From Pseudomonas kairouanensis (GTDB taxonomy: Bacteria > Pseudomonadota > Gammaproteobacteria > Pseudomonadales > Pseudomonadaceae), in the NCBI RefSeq assembly GCF_004682055.1, contig NZ_QUZU01000009.1:109680-173679 (forward strand): a stretch of 64,000 nucleotides of DNA, given 5' to 3'. Made by a program: the position numbers and the translations under genes. Numbering within the stretch: position 1 is the stretch's first letter; the number at the start of each line of letters is the position of its first letter. Below the pieces are notes generated by a model that ran no database searches, was not told where the DNA came from, and saw nothing but the letters and a program-made list of their open reading frames with translations. Shown in pieces: positions 53,730 to 63,928 of the stretch.

Positions 53730-54659
53730 CTACAACTTCTTGAACAGCGTGGCGACAATCAGCCCCAGATTGCCAAGCAAGGTTTGGCGATACAGGTGTG
53801 AACGGAAAAAGTTGATGACCCTCAGGGGCAGTATTTGCCTGCGAAAGCGTGTGAACAAAGCCAGGGTGGCTTGGTTGTCTTTGTTGAGGTGTTCCCGAAT
53901 GCCTTGCAGTGCGTGGATGTTTTGCGTGTTCCACTCTTTGAAACGTCCGTGAAACAGCATGCGAATACGGTACAGGCGCGCCCGCCAACTGGAGTTGCTA
54001 CCAACCAGGTTGCCACCGTGCTGACGATAGAGCAGATAGGGGGTCGAGTCGTAATGGACGGCGCCGCCTACGCCCGTCACCAGGATATAAGCCCACCAGT
54101 CATGTGAGGGGATCGTCTGCGCGGTATTGGTCATCTGCAGCAGCTGGCGGGCAGCCAGGTTGAAAACCATGGTATTGCCGCCACCGATGTTCTGTACCAA
54201 TGCATTGTTGAAGTGTGGCGAGCGCGAGAAGTGCGGCGAGTAACCAATGGGCTCGCCGCATTCGGAGATAAGTTGGGTTCGGCCGCAATACAGTGCCGGC
54301 TTTTTGAGAGGGATGGTGATAAGCCACGCCATTGCGGCTTGCAGTTTTTCTTCACCCCAGATGTCATCTTGATCTGACCAGGCAAAGTAGTCGGCTTCAA
54401 TGTCGGTACGGGAGGTTAAAGATAGAAAGTTTTTAACGTAGCCCTGCTGCGGCCCCGATAATATGCGGACCCGCTCCTGCCCCCAGCGCGTGTGGAAGTG
54501 TTGCAATATATCCAGGGTCTTATCTTTGGAACCATCGTCCGACACCAGTAGTTTCCAGTGCGGGTAAGTTTGCCGGGTAAAAGACTCCAGTTGTTCGCAC
54601 AGAAAGGAACCCCCGTTGTAAGTGCACATGAGTATGGCGACGGTAGGTAAGGCGGGCAT
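53730..54659 (-). CDS. family 2 glycosyltransferase (rhamnosyltransferase-like)
   Basis: A 309-residue GT-A transferase. VAILMCTYNGGSFLCEQLES starts the fold, SDDGSKDKTLDIL follows, and the nucleotide-sugar metal motif is WSDQDDIWGEEKLQ. The basic C-terminal half includes a membrane-proximal part. A strong ribosome site AGGAGG lies 8 bases before the ATG. It is the first gene of the leftward polysaccharide operon. A hairpin abuts the ribosome site (see findings). Confidence 0.88.
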   Translation of the reverse strand: MPALPTVAILMCTYNGGSFLCEQLESFTRQTYPHWKLLVSDDGSKDKTLDILQHFHTRWGQERVRILSGPQQGYVKNFLSLTSRTDIEADYFAWSDQDDIWGEEKLQAAMAWLITIPLKKPALYCGRTQLISECGEPIGYSPHFSRSPHFNNALVQNIGGGNTMVFNLAARQLLQMTNTAQTIPSHDWWAYILVTGVGGAVHYDSTPYLLYRQHGGNLVGSNSSWRARLYRIRMLFHGRFKEWNTQNIHALQGIREHLNKDNQATLALFTRFRRQILPLRVINFFRSHLYRQTLLGNLGLIVATLFKKL

Positions 54660-54667
54660 AGAAAATA

Positions 54668-54719
54668 CCTCCTCTGAATGGAAAGCATGGGTTTGAGCCA
54701 GCCAATTTCATCCATTCAG
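54668..54719 (-). promoter_or_regulatory. ribosome site with adjacent 9-bp inverted repeat in the leader of the polysaccharide operon
   Basis: AGGAGG (minus strand) lies at 54668-54673; directly next to it, CTGAATGGA (54674-54682) pairs exactly with TCCATTCAG (54711-54719) around a 28-base loop. The hairpin could control access of the ribosome, or be the site of a regulator. The remaining 200 bases to the SDR gene show no gene and no clear promoter. Confidence 0.5.
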
Positions 54720-54920
54720 TGGAGTGTCTCAGAGAGCATACGGCGAGATGTGCTGAAGGTACCCGAGCTGTAACGAACCCCCGTGTGGTTAAAACGTAGC
54801 AGAGGTATCGAGCGTTTCCAGTATTTGGCGTTGATTGAGTTTCGAGTGCCGAGTGATTCGGGTTTGATCAGGCTTTTTAATACGATGGGTTATCGGCACT
54901 TTGCCAGCAATTTGCGGGCA

Positions 54921-55709
54921 TCAGCGCAGGCAATACGCCTTGTTGATCATGCCGGCGATTTTTCGGGTCAGCCAGCGTGGGCTTAACCGTGGGCTGAAGG
55001 TCATCCAGCGGTTGCGTCGGCCGGGAATGATGATGGCTTTGTTCTTTTCCAGCGCTCGCACGGTGTAGAGGGCCACCTCTTCGGGGCTCATCAGTTTGTC
55101 GCTGCGTTCGAGTTTGGCCGTGTCCATTTGCGCAGTGCCATAGAACGCGGTACGTGTCGGGCCGGGGCAGAGCACCGAGACCTTGATGCCGCAGCTCTTC
55201 AACTCTTCACGCAGGCCTTCGGAGAAGTGCAGCACATAGGCCTTGCTGGCGTAGTAGCTGCTCATCCATGGACCGGGTTGGAAGGCGGCCACCGAGGCGA
55301 CGTTGAGAATCTGCCCGCCGCCATACAGTGCCATGGCATTGCCGAGGGCGTGGCACATGCGAGTCAGGGCCAGGATATTGACTTCGATCAGGTCCTGTTC
55401 GGTCATCCAGTCCTGGGCCAGGAATGGCCCGCTGGTGCCGATACCGGCGCAGTTGACCAGCAGATCGATCTGGCGCTCGCCTTCTTCAAGTTCCAGCAGG
55501 AACCCGGACAGGCGCAGTGGCTCGCCCAGGTCGCAGGCACGAAAAAGCACCTCGACGCCGAACCGTTGAGTCAATTCGATTGCAATGCTTTCCAACTGAT
55601 CACGCTGGCGGGCCACCAGAATCAGGCTGCGGCCGCGTCGGGCCAGGGCCTCGGCCATTGCCAGGCCGATGCCACTGGAGGCACCGGTGATCAGAGCGTA
55701 ACGGGTCAT
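54921..55709 (-). CDS. short-chain dehydrogenase/reductase
   Basis: A 262-residue classical SDR: Rossmann TGASSGIGLAMAEAL at the start, NCAGIG in strand 4 region, and the catalytic Ser, Tyr and Lys in NVASVAAF and SYYASKAYVLHF. The substrate cannot be inferred. I start at the ATG at 55709 (MTRYALITG) with GGAG 6 bases upstream; the other ATG, four codons further, has none. The C-terminus is basic with LTRKIAGMI. Confidence 0.92.
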   Translation of the reverse strand: MTRYALITGASSGIGLAMAEALARRGRSLILVARQRDQLESIAIELTQRFGVEVLFRACDLGEPLRLSGFLLELEEGERQIDLLVNCAGIGTSGPFLAQDWMTEQDLIEVNILALTRMCHALGNAMALYGGGQILNVASVAAFQPGPWMSSYYASKAYVLHFSEGLREELKSCGIKVSVLCPGPTRTAFYGTAQMDTAKLERSDKLMSPEEVALYTVRALEKNKAIIIPGRRNRWMTFSPRLSPRWLTRKIAGMINKAYCLR

Positions 55710-55772
55710 GCCTTTCTCCATCGCAACGCCGCCGGTCCTGTGACAGTGGCATCACAGGCGGCGGACGTTTCT

Positions 55773-56726
55773 TTACTGTTCTGGAGAGTCTACAGGTTCG
55801 GCTGCCTCGTCAGCACTTTGCGCGTCGTCTTCATCAACGGTCGCGCCTTGGTCGGCGTCGTCGTCGGAGGTGATGGAGCTGCTTTCGTAGCTGCTATCAA
55901 CATTGGCTTCGAGTTGGTCGAGGTAGCCGTTCATGCCCAGGCTGACCACGAGGATGAGCATCAGTGGAATGAACGCCAGCCACAGGGAGGCCAGCACCTT
56001 TACGGCAGTGGAGTTGCGTGGGGGTGGGGCGCCGTATTGGTTGGCGCCTGGGTTGCCCGGGAGCACCAGCAACAGCAGTGGGAAAATGCTGTTCACCAGT
56101 GGCACCAGGTTCAGCAGGTACAGCCAGCCGGACCAGCCCAGGTCGTGCAGGCGTTGCACGCCGATTTGCACGCTGACCACGACGATCGCGATACACAGCG
56201 CAAAACCCAGCAATGAGCCCAGGATCATGCCCGCCGTTGGCGAAGCGGTTGCGACGGCAAATCCGGCGGTTGCAATGATCCCGCCCGCGACCAGCATCGC
56301 GACGGTCAGTACCAGCGTCCAGGCCAGGTAGCGCAGACGGCCAATACGACCGTTGATGGTGAAGACGTTGAGCGAGGCGTACTCCGGCAGGTCATCGCCA
56401 ACAACCGAGCGAGGAGGTGCATAAGGGGAGGTTGCCGGTTGGTGGGCGCTGGAGTCCGTCTCATGGGTTTCGGCAAGGCTGAACGCCACGGGCTGTTCGG
56501 CTTCGATACGCGCATCTACGCCGGCGTTTTTCAACGCGGACAGGTAGGTTTCGGCATCTGGGCGGGACAGGTCGCGCTTGAGTGCGACCGGGCGGCCGGT
56601 AAAGAGCTTCTCGATCGCTTCGACGTCACTTTTGAACAACTCGGCGAGGTTCAATTTGGCAGTGGTACTTTCGACCCCCGGGAGCAAGGCTCCATCGAAC
56701 ACAATCTTGAAACGGCTATCGGTCAT
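55773..56726 (-). CDS. DUF805 membrane protein with an N-terminal FxxxFxG module
   Basis: A 317-residue protein in three parts. Residues 1-80 form a small soluble module (FKIVFDGALLPGVES, then LAELFKSDVEAIEKLFTGRPVALKRDL and YLSALKNAGVDARIE); residues 115-260 are the DUF805 membrane part with four spans, including GRIGRLRYLAWTL and QRLHDLGWSGWLYLLN; the tail (about 270-317) is almost wholly Asp, Glu, Ser and Ala. The module appears in several unrelated bacterial membrane proteins as I remember. No function is known. It follows the nitronate monooxygenase after 69 bases. Confidence 0.85.
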   Translation of the reverse strand: MTDSRFKIVFDGALLPGVESTTAKLNLAELFKSDVEAIEKLFTGRPVALKRDLSRPDAETYLSALKNAGVDARIEAEQPVAFSLAETHETDSSAHQPATSPYAPPRSVVGDDLPEYASLNVFTINGRIGRLRYLAWTLVLTVAMLVAGGIIATAGFAVATASPTAGMILGSLLGFALCIAIVVVSVQIGVQRLHDLGWSGWLYLLNLVPLVNSIFPLLLLVLPGNPGANQYGAPPPRNSTAVKVLASLWLAFIPLMLILVVSLGMNGYLDQLEANVDSSYESSSITSDDDADQGATVDEDDAQSADEAAEPVDSPEQ

Positions 56727-56795
56727 GCGGGCATCCTTGTCACTTAATCAGGAAGGTGGTGCAGGCCTGCTCAATCGGCAGGCCGTGCGGTTGGG

Positions 56796-57758
56796 TCAGC
56801 GGGGCCAGCGCAATTGTGCTGCCTGCTCGCGTGCCGTGCGGTATTCGGCATCCAGGCGGGCAACGAGTTCATCGACACTGAGCAGATCAGTGATCTCGCC
56901 GACGCCCTGGCCCGCGGACCACACGGTTTTCCAGGCTTTTGCCTCGTCGCTCAGCGGTTTGAGCTTGGAACCGAAGTTGACTTCGCCCTTGCCTTGCAAG
57001 GCGGCGAGGTCGAAACCGGCGTTTTCCAGGCTCTGGCGCATAAAGCTGGCGGGCACACCGGACACAGCCGGAGTGTGCACGATGTCGGCGGCGCGCGATG
57101 TGAGCAGCATCTCTTTATAGGCATCCGGCGCGTGGCTTTCGGTGGTGCCGATAAAGCGCGTGCCGAAGTAGGCCAGGTCTGCCCCCAGCAGTTGGGCGGC
57201 GAGGATCTCGTGCCCATGGTTGAGGCAGCCGGCCAGTAGCAGGGTTTTATCGAAAAACTGGCGAATCTCGGCGATCAGGGCGAAGGGGCTCCATGTACCG
57301 GCGTGCCCGCCCGCGCCGGCGGCCACGGCGATCAAGCCATCCACACCTGCCTCGGCAGCTTTCTCGGCGTGGCGCCGGGTGGTGACATCATGGAAGACCA
57401 GGCCGCCGTAGCTGTGGACGGCATCGACCAACTCCTTCACCGCCCCCAGGCTGGTGATGACGATGGGCACCTTGTGCTCCACGCAAATCGCCAGGTCGGC
57501 CTCAAGCCGTGGGTTGCTGTTATGCACGATCAGGTTCACGGCGTAAGGCGCGGGGTTATCCAATTGCGCCAGCCCTGCTTCGATTTCTTCCAGCCAGGCC
57601 TTGAAGCCGCTGCTCTCGCGCTGGTTGAGCGCCGGGAAACTCCCGACTACGCCATTGCGACAGCAGGCCAGGACCAGTTGCGGGTTGGAAATCAGGAACA
57701 TCGGCGCCGCCACTACAGGCAAGCGCAGACGTTGTTCAAGCAAAGCGGGCAGCGACAT
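56796..57758 (-). CDS. nitronate monooxygenase (2-nitropropane dioxygenase family)
   Basis: A 320-residue FMN-dependent TIM barrel. The N-terminus has LRLPVVAAPMFLIS and the FMN-binding and active segments include GVDGLIAVAAGAGGHAG (the catalytic His region) and AYFGTRFIGTTES. It detoxifies alkyl nitronates such as propionate-3-nitronate; the substrate in the cell is not certain. It is read away from hemJ, and followed by the DUF805 gene. Confidence 0.93.
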   Translation of the reverse strand: MSLPALLEQRLRLPVVAAPMFLISNPQLVLACCRNGVVGSFPALNQRESSGFKAWLEEIEAGLAQLDNPAPYAVNLIVHNSNPRLEADLAICVEHKVPIVITSLGAVKELVDAVHSYGGLVFHDVTTRRHAEKAAEAGVDGLIAVAAGAGGHAGTWSPFALIAEIRQFFDKTLLLAGCLNHGHEILAAQLLGADLAYFGTRFIGTTESHAPDAYKEMLLTSRAADIVHTPAVSGVPASFMRQSLENAGFDLAALQGKGEVNFGSKLKPLSDEAKAWKTVWSAGQGVGEITDLLSVDELVARLDAEYRTAREQAAQLRWPR

Positions 57759-57782
57759 TGGAGGTACCCCGTGTGATTGAAG

Positions 57783-58211
57783 TTAGAACGGTTTGACCAC
57801 GACCAAAATTACGATAGCCAGCAATAGCAGAACCGGGACTTCATTGAACCAGCGATAAAAGACATGGCTGCGGGTGTTTTCGCCACGGGCAAAACGTTTT
57901 ACCTGCGCGCCGCACATATGGTGATAGCCGATCAGCAGCACCACTAGCGTGAGCTTGGCGTGGATCCAGCCGCCCGATTGAAAGATGCTCGGGTTCAGGT
58001 AGATCAGCCAGCCGCCGAAAATCAGCGCGGCAATCATCGCCGGCCCCATGATGCCGCGGTACAACTTGCGCTCCATAAGGCTGAAGCGTTCCTTGCTGAC
58101 GGTGTCCTCGCTTTGGGCGTGGTAGACGAACAGGCGCGGCAGGTAGAACAGCCCGGCAAACCAGCAGACGATGCTGATGATGTGGAAGGCTTTGACCCAT
58201 AGATAAAGCAT
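57783..58211 (-). CDS. hemJ: protoporphyrinogen oxidase HemJ (UPF0093)
   Basis: A 142-residue membrane protein with four spans. Two His residues that likely bind heme are in WVKAFHIISIVCWFAGLFYLPRLFVYH and in KLTLVVLLIGYHHMCG. HemJ oxidises protoporphyrinogen IX in many bacteria lacking HemG or HemY. It begins with MLYLWVKAFH at the ATG at 58211, and is divergent from argC. Confidence 0.93.
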   Translation of the reverse strand: MLYLWVKAFHIISIVCWFAGLFYLPRLFVYHAQSEDTVSKERFSLMERKLYRGIMGPAMIAALIFGGWLIYLNPSIFQSGGWIHAKLTLVVLLIGYHHMCGAQVKRFARGENTRSHVFYRWFNEVPVLLLLAIVILVVVKPF

Positions 58212-58346
58212 TTTTAGTTATTCCCAGGTTCACGGTAGCCGAGATAGTAGTGGCTCATGCGCCCGTACGTCACGTTGACGGTTGTCGCAGGACGATACGG
58301 CCCCTATTATCGACGGCTTTCCAGTGGGTTCGTTGAGGGCAGGTTT

Positions 58347-59381
58347 ATGGTCAAGGTCGGTATCGTCGGCGGCACGGGTTACACCGGTGTCGAATTGCTG
58401 CGTCTGTTGGCTCAGCATCCGCAAGCTGAGGTGGTGGTCATCACCTCCCGATCCGAGGCCGGGTTGGCCGTGGCCGATATGTACCCGAACCTGCGAGGCC
58501 ACTATGACGGCCTGGCGTTCAGCGTGCCGGACATCAAGACCCTGGGCGCCTGTGATGTGGTGTTCTTCGCTACTCCTCATGGTGTCGCCCATGCGCTGGC
58601 CGGTGAGTTGCTGGCTGCGGGAACCAGGGTCATCGACTTGTCGGCGGACTTTCGCTTGCAGGATGCCGATGAGTGGGCCAAATGGTACGGCCAGCCGCAC
58701 GGCGCGCCAGAGCTGTTGGAGGAGGCGGTCTACGGCCTGCCAGAGGTCAATCGCGAGCAGATCAAGCAAGCGCGTTTGATTGCGGTACCGGGTTGCTACC
58801 CGACGGCGACCCAGTTGGGTTTCCTGCCGTTGCTTGAAACCGGGCTGGCGGATGCTTCGCGATTGATCGCAGACTGCAAGTCGGGCGTCAGTGGTGCAGG
58901 TCGTGGCGCGGCGGTAGGGTCGTTGTACTCCGAGACGTCGGAAAGCATGAAGGCGTATGCGGTTAAAGGGCATCGTCACTTACCGGAAATCCGCCAGGGG
59001 CTGCGTCGCGCCGCTGGCAAGGATGTGGGCCTGACCTTCGTGCCGCACCTGACACCGATGATCCGTGGCATCCACTCCACCTTGTACGCCACCGTGGTTG
59101 ATCGCTCGGTTGATCTGCAGGCGTTGTTTGAAAAGCGCTATGCCAACGAACCGTTCGTCGATGTAATGCCTGCTGGTAGCCACCCGGAAACCCGCAGTGT
59201 GCGCGGTGCCAACGTTTGCCGAATTGCCGTGCACCGTCCTCAGGATGGCGACCTTGTGGTGGTGTTGTCGGTGATCGACAACCTGGTCAAGGGCGCGTCG
59301 GGCCAGGCGGTGCAGAACATGAACATCCTGTTTGGTCTGGACGAGAAGCTGGGCCTGTCCCACGCGGGCATGCTGCCTTAA
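58347..59381 (+). CDS. argC: N-acetyl-gamma-glutamyl-phosphate reductase
   Basis: A 344-residue NADPH enzyme of arginine synthesis. Rossmann start [17 protein letters not shown], the catalytic Cys in [12 protein letters not shown], and the conserved [17 protein letters not shown] segment ([11 protein letters not shown]) are present. The ATG at 58347 has GAGGGCAGG upstream; the earlier open frame is not related. A clear terminator follows. Confidence 0.97.
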   Translation: MVKVGIVGGTGYTGVELLRLLAQHPQAEVVVITSRSEAGLAVADMYPNLRGHYDGLAFSVPDIKTLGACDVVFFATPHGVAHALAGELLAAGTRVIDLSADFRLQDADEWAKWYGQPHGAPELLEEAVYGLPEVNREQIKQARLIAVPGCYPTATQLGFLPLLETGLADASRLIADCKSGVSGAGRGAAVGSLYSETSESMKAYAVKGHRHLPEIRQGLRRAAGKDVGLTFVPHLTPMIRGIHSTLYATVVDRSVDLQALFEKRYANEPFVDVMPAGSHPETRSVRGANVCRIAVHRPQDGDLVVVLSVIDNLVKGASGQAVQNMNILFGLDEKLGLSHAGMLP

Positions 59382-59400
59382 GGCCGCATGATCGTTCAGC

Positions 59401-59434
59401 AAAAGGCCCGTTGATCGGGCCTTTTGTGTTTTTA
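59401..59434 (+). terminator. rho-independent terminator of argC
   Basis: AAAAGGCCCG and CGGGCCTTTT form a perfect 10-bp stem around a 5-base loop (59401-59425), followed by TGTGTTTTTA. It lies 19 bases after the argC stop. Confidence 0.92.
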
Positions 59435-59546
59435 ATGGCGCCAGCGCAGATTGATATACCGTAACAATAGTTGACCGCTTTTCTAGGAGAAGCGGATAAT
59501 GCCCGCCATTACGCATATGGCGGCGATACGCCGGGAGATTATCAGC

Positions 59547-59897
59547 ATGAGCGTTGAGTCCTTCACCCCCACGGCTTTGCAATTCACCCACGGTGCTGCG
59601 CACAAGGTGAAGAGCCTGGTCGATGAAGAGGGTAATGATCGCTTGAAGCTGCGCGTGTTCGTTACGGGCGGCGGTTGTTCAGGGTTTCAGTACGGTTTTA
59701 CCTTCGATGAAGATGTGGCCGATGATGACACCATCGTTGAGCGCGAAGGCGTGAGCCTGGTCGTGGACCCGATGAGCTTCCAGTACCTTGCAGGCGCCGA
59801 GGTGGATTACCAGGAAGGTCTGGAAGGTTCGCGCTTCGTGATCAAGAACCCGAATGCCACCACCACCTGTGGTTGCGGGTCTTCGTTCTCGATCTGA
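59547..59897 (+). CDS. erpA: iron-sulfur cluster insertion protein ErpA
   Basis: A 116-residue A-type carrier. Cys ligands lie in [12 protein letters not shown] and the C-terminal TTCGCGSSF. ErpA delivers Fe-S clusters to enzymes such as IspG/H. I start at the ATG at 59547 (MSVESFTPT), with GGAG 9 bases upstream; the upstream ATG at 59499 gives a 16-residue extension which the family lacks. Confidence 0.95.
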
Positions 59898-59912
59898 TCG
59901 GCAGCGAATACA

Positions 59913-59950
59913 AAAACGCCGCTTGGCTCTGATAGGCCAAGCGGCGTTTT
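59913..59950. terminator. bidirectional terminator between erpA and anmK
   Basis: AAAACGCCGCTTGG (59913-59926) and CCAAGCGGCGTTTT (59937-59950) make a perfect 14-bp stem whose ends supply A and T runs in both directions. It separates two convergent genes. Confidence 0.93.
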
Positions 59951-59962
59951 GCTGTCTGGGGT

Positions 59963-61057
<1,095 letters not shown>

Positions 61058-62476
61058 TTAGCGCTTCGCCGAGGCCAGCAGGGTGGAGCGCTCCTGGTCC
61101 ATGCGGGCCATTAACGGCTGGCTCTGCTGCATGAAGCGCGCGCGCTCGGCCTTGGCGATAGGGTCGGCCATTGGCAGCTTCTGGCCCAGTGGGTCGACGT
61201 GAACGCCATTGACCTGGAACTCGTAGTGCAAGTGCGGGCCGGTGGACAGGCCGGTGGTGCCGATGTAACCGATCACCTGGCCTTGCTTCACGGTACCGCC
61301 CGTCTGCACGCCTTTGGCGAAGCCTTGCATGTGGCCATACAGCGTACGGTAGGTGTTGCCATGCTGGATGATCACCGTGTTGCCGTAACCGCCGCGACGC
61401 CCGGCCAGCAGTACTTTGCCGTCACCGGCCGCCTTGATCGGCGTGCCTCGTGGCGCGGCATAGTCGACGCCTTTGTGGGCGCGAATTTTGTTCAGAATTG
61501 GATGCTTGCGACCCATGGAGAAACGCGAGCTAATACGAGCGAAGTCCACGGGGGTACGAATAAAGGCCTTGCGCATGCTATTGCCGTCGGCGGTGTAGTA
61601 GCTGCTATTGCCTTGCTTGTTGGTGTAGCGCACGGCGGTGTAGGTTTTGCCGCGGTTGGTGAAGCGTGCAGAGAGAATGCTGCCGGTACCCACTACTTTG
61701 CCGTTGGCGACTTTCTGCTCGTAGATCACATCGAATTCGTCGCCCTGGCGGATGTCCTGGGCGAAGTCGATGTCGTAGCCGAACACGCTGGCCATGTCCA
61801 TGGTCATGCTGTGGGACAAGCCTGCGCGGGCTGCGGATTGGGACAGAGAGCTGTTGATCACGCCGTGTGCGTAGGCCGAGCGCATCACAGGTTTGGTGGT
61901 GATGCGGTTGAAGGCAAAGCCTTTGGCGCCCTTGGTCAGGGTGATGCTCTCAAGATCGCTGGTGTTGCTGTGCAGGTTGTTCAACTGGCCGTCGGGGGTG
62001 AACTCAAACTCAAGTTTCTGGCCGTGTTTAAGCTGGGTGAACTGCCTGGCTTGCTTGTCGCTGGCCAGCACTTCGTTAACGGTGGCGGCTGGCAGGCCGA
62101 CCTTTTCGAACAAGGTCGACAGCGTATCGCCTTTGGCCACGACCACTTCGCGGTGCAGAGGGTTTTTTGCCGTGGCCGCAGCGGGCGCCGATTGTTCCTG
62201 GGCTGCTTGCTGGGTGTCTTCGGGGCTGCTTTCTATCTGGGCGAATGGCGATTCGGCTGGCGCATTTGTGGCTTGTTGCGCGTCGGAAGCGTCTTGATCT
62301 TGTGTCAGTTGTTCAACTGGACTTTCCAGGTCAAGGCTCAGGGATGTTCGTTTGGCTTCTACGTCACTGGAAGGGAATACCAGGAGTGCCAGGCTGAGAA
62401 GGGCGGCGATCCCACTTGCAGCGAGCAGGTGGGTCTTCGGGTAAAGCGGCGGCGCTTTAGACGGTTCTGTGGTCAT
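61058..62476 (-). CDS. M23 family peptidoglycan endopeptidase (MepM-like)
   Basis: A 472-residue protein with an N-terminal membrane anchor (about 13-30), a Gln/Ala/Glu-rich linker, a LysM-like OapA domain (with VVAKGDTLSTLFEKVGLPA), and a C-terminal M23 domain. The zinc ligands are in HKGVDYAAPRGT (H and D) and GPHLHYEF (HLH). It probably cuts peptide cross-links in peptidoglycan; the family includes MepM. I prefer the ATG at 62476 (MTTEPSKAP) as homologues I know begin so; neither it nor the upstream ATG at 62521 has a ribosome site. Confidence 0.9.
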   Translation of the reverse strand: MTTEPSKAPPLYPKTHLLAASGIAALLSLALLVFPSSDVEAKRTSLSLDLESPVEQLTQDQDASDAQQATNAPAESPFAQIESSPEDTQQAAQEQSAPAAATAKNPLHREVVVAKGDTLSTLFEKVGLPAATVNEVLASDKQARQFTQLKHGQKLEFEFTPDGQLNNLHSNTSDLESITLTKGAKGFAFNRITTKPVMRSAYAHGVINSSLSQSAARAGLSHSMTMDMASVFGYDIDFAQDIRQGDEFDVIYEQKVANGKVVGTGSILSARFTNRGKTYTAVRYTNKQGNSSYYTADGNSMRKAFIRTPVDFARISSRFSMGRKHPILNKIRAHKGVDYAAPRGTPIKAAGDGKVLLAGRRGGYGNTVIIQHGNTYRTLYGHMQGFAKGVQTGGTVKQGQVIGYIGTTGLSTGPHLHYEFQVNGVHVDPLGQKLPMADPIAKAERARFMQQSQPLMARMDQERSTLLASAKR

Positions 62477-62685
62477 AAGTAATTTTGACTTTGAAGATGA
62501 AATGGAAAAGATGAATGACATGATGAAGATGAAATAACTGTATAAAATATAACCAAATCATCTGTGGCGCAAGCTCGCGAACGCTGGGCTTGCTGAACGG
62601 TGTCCGTGCGCAGGGCAAAACTTGTAATTAGTCCCTGATCTTGTATGGTTGGTTCCCTTTTGAATCTGAGCCTTGCGGGTCTGTT

Positions 62686-63885
62686 ATGAAGTCGGTTGAA
62701 GAGCAGCTAGCGCTGATAAAACGTGGTGCGGAAGAACTGTTGGTCGAGGCTGAGCTGATCGAGAAGCTCAAGCGTGGCCAGCCCCTGCGTATTAAAGCCG
62801 GCTTTGATCCGACGGCGCCGGATCTGCACTTGGGGCATACCGTGCTTATTAATAAGCTGCGTCAGTTCCAGGAGCTGGGGCATCAGGTCATCTTCCTTAT
62901 AGGTGACTTCACCGGGATGATCGGTGATCCAAGTGGCAAGAGTGCAACGCGTCCGCCGTTGACCCGTGAGCAGGTGCTCGATAACGCCGAGACCTACAAG
63001 ACTCAGGTGTTCAAGATTCTTGATCCGGCCAAGACCGAGGTGGCATTCAACTCCACCTGGATGGATCAGATGGGGCCGGCCGACTTCATTCGCCTGACCT
63101 CCCAGTACACGGTGGCGCGCATGCTTGAGCGCGATGACTTCGATAAGCGCTACTCGACCAATCAGCCTATCGCCATTCACGAGTTCCTCTATCCGCTGGT
63201 GCAGGGCTATGACTCTGTAGCATTGCGTGCGGACATCGAGTTGGGCGGCACCGATCAGAAGTTCAACCTGCTGATGGGGCGCGAGTTGCAGCGCGCTTAT
63301 GGGCAGGAAGCTCAGTGCATTCTGACCATGCCTTTGCTTGAGGGGTTGGACGGCGTCAAGAAGATGTCCAAGTCCCTGGGTAACTACGTGGGTATCCAGG
63401 AGGCGCCGGGCGTGATGTACGGCAAGCTGGTATCCATTCCTGATGCGTTGATGTGGCGCTACTTCGAGCTGCTGAGCTTCCGCTCGATGGATGAGATCAA
63501 CGCTTTGCGCGCTGACGTTGAGGCGGGTGCGAATCCGCGTGACGTGAAGATCAAGCTGGCAGAAGAGATTGTCGCGCGTTTCCATGGTGAAGAGGCCGCG
63601 GCCACTGCTCATCGTGCTGCGGGCAATCGCATGAAGGAAGGCGAGTTGCCGGACGATTTGCCGGAAATCGAGTTGACCGCTTCTGAGGCTATGCCGATCG
63701 CTGCCGTCCTTAATAAGGCGGGCTTGGTAAAGAACTCGGCCGTCGCTCGTGATCTGCTGGGTTCGGGTGGAGTGCGTATTGATGGTGAGGTAGTAGATCG
63801 CACCTTTATATACGCACTGGGCGCTACCCATGTCTGCCAGGCTGGGAAGAAGGCATTTGCGCGTATTACGCTCAAAACCGAATAA
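62686..63885 (+). CDS. tyrS: tyrosyl-tRNA synthetase
   Basis: A 399-residue class I synthetase. The HIGH signature reads HLGH in [17 protein letters not shown] and the KMSKS loop in [11 protein letters not shown]; the C-terminal S4 RNA-binding domain has [15 protein letters not shown]. This is the TyrZ-type/Pseudomonas form. The ATG at 62686 begins [16 protein letters not shown]; the earlier open frame lies in the leader. It is followed by a promoter. Confidence 0.97.
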   Translation: MKSVEEQLALIKRGAEELLVEAELIEKLKRGQPLRIKAGFDPTAPDLHLGHTVLINKLRQFQELGHQVIFLIGDFTGMIGDPSGKSATRPPLTREQVLDNAETYKTQVFKILDPAKTEVAFNSTWMDQMGPADFIRLTSQYTVARMLERDDFDKRYSTNQPIAIHEFLYPLVQGYDSVALRADIELGGTDQKFNLLMGRELQRAYGQEAQCILTMPLLEGLDGVKKMSKSLGNYVGIQEAPGVMYGKLVSIPDALMWRYFELLSFRSMDEINALRADVEAGANPRDVKIKLAEEIVARFHGEEAAATAHRAAGNRMKEGELPDDLPEIELTASEAMPIAAVLNKAGLVKNSAVARDLLGSGGVRIDGEVVDRTFIYALGATHVCQAGKKAFARITLKTE

Positions 63886-63900
63886 GTCTGAAATTAGGTG

Positions 63901-63928
63901 TTGACGGCGAATTATATCTGTCTATAAT
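63901..63928 (+). promoter_or_regulatory. strong sigma-70 promoter, probably of an rRNA operon
   Basis: TTGACG at 63901-63906 and TATAAT at 63923-63928 with 16-base spacing, then a C/G-rich discriminator. The region upstream contains A/T-rich sequence as in UP elements. In Pseudomonas the 16S rRNA gene follows tyrS, so this is very likely the rrn promoter; the rRNA itself lies outside. Confidence 0.8.
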
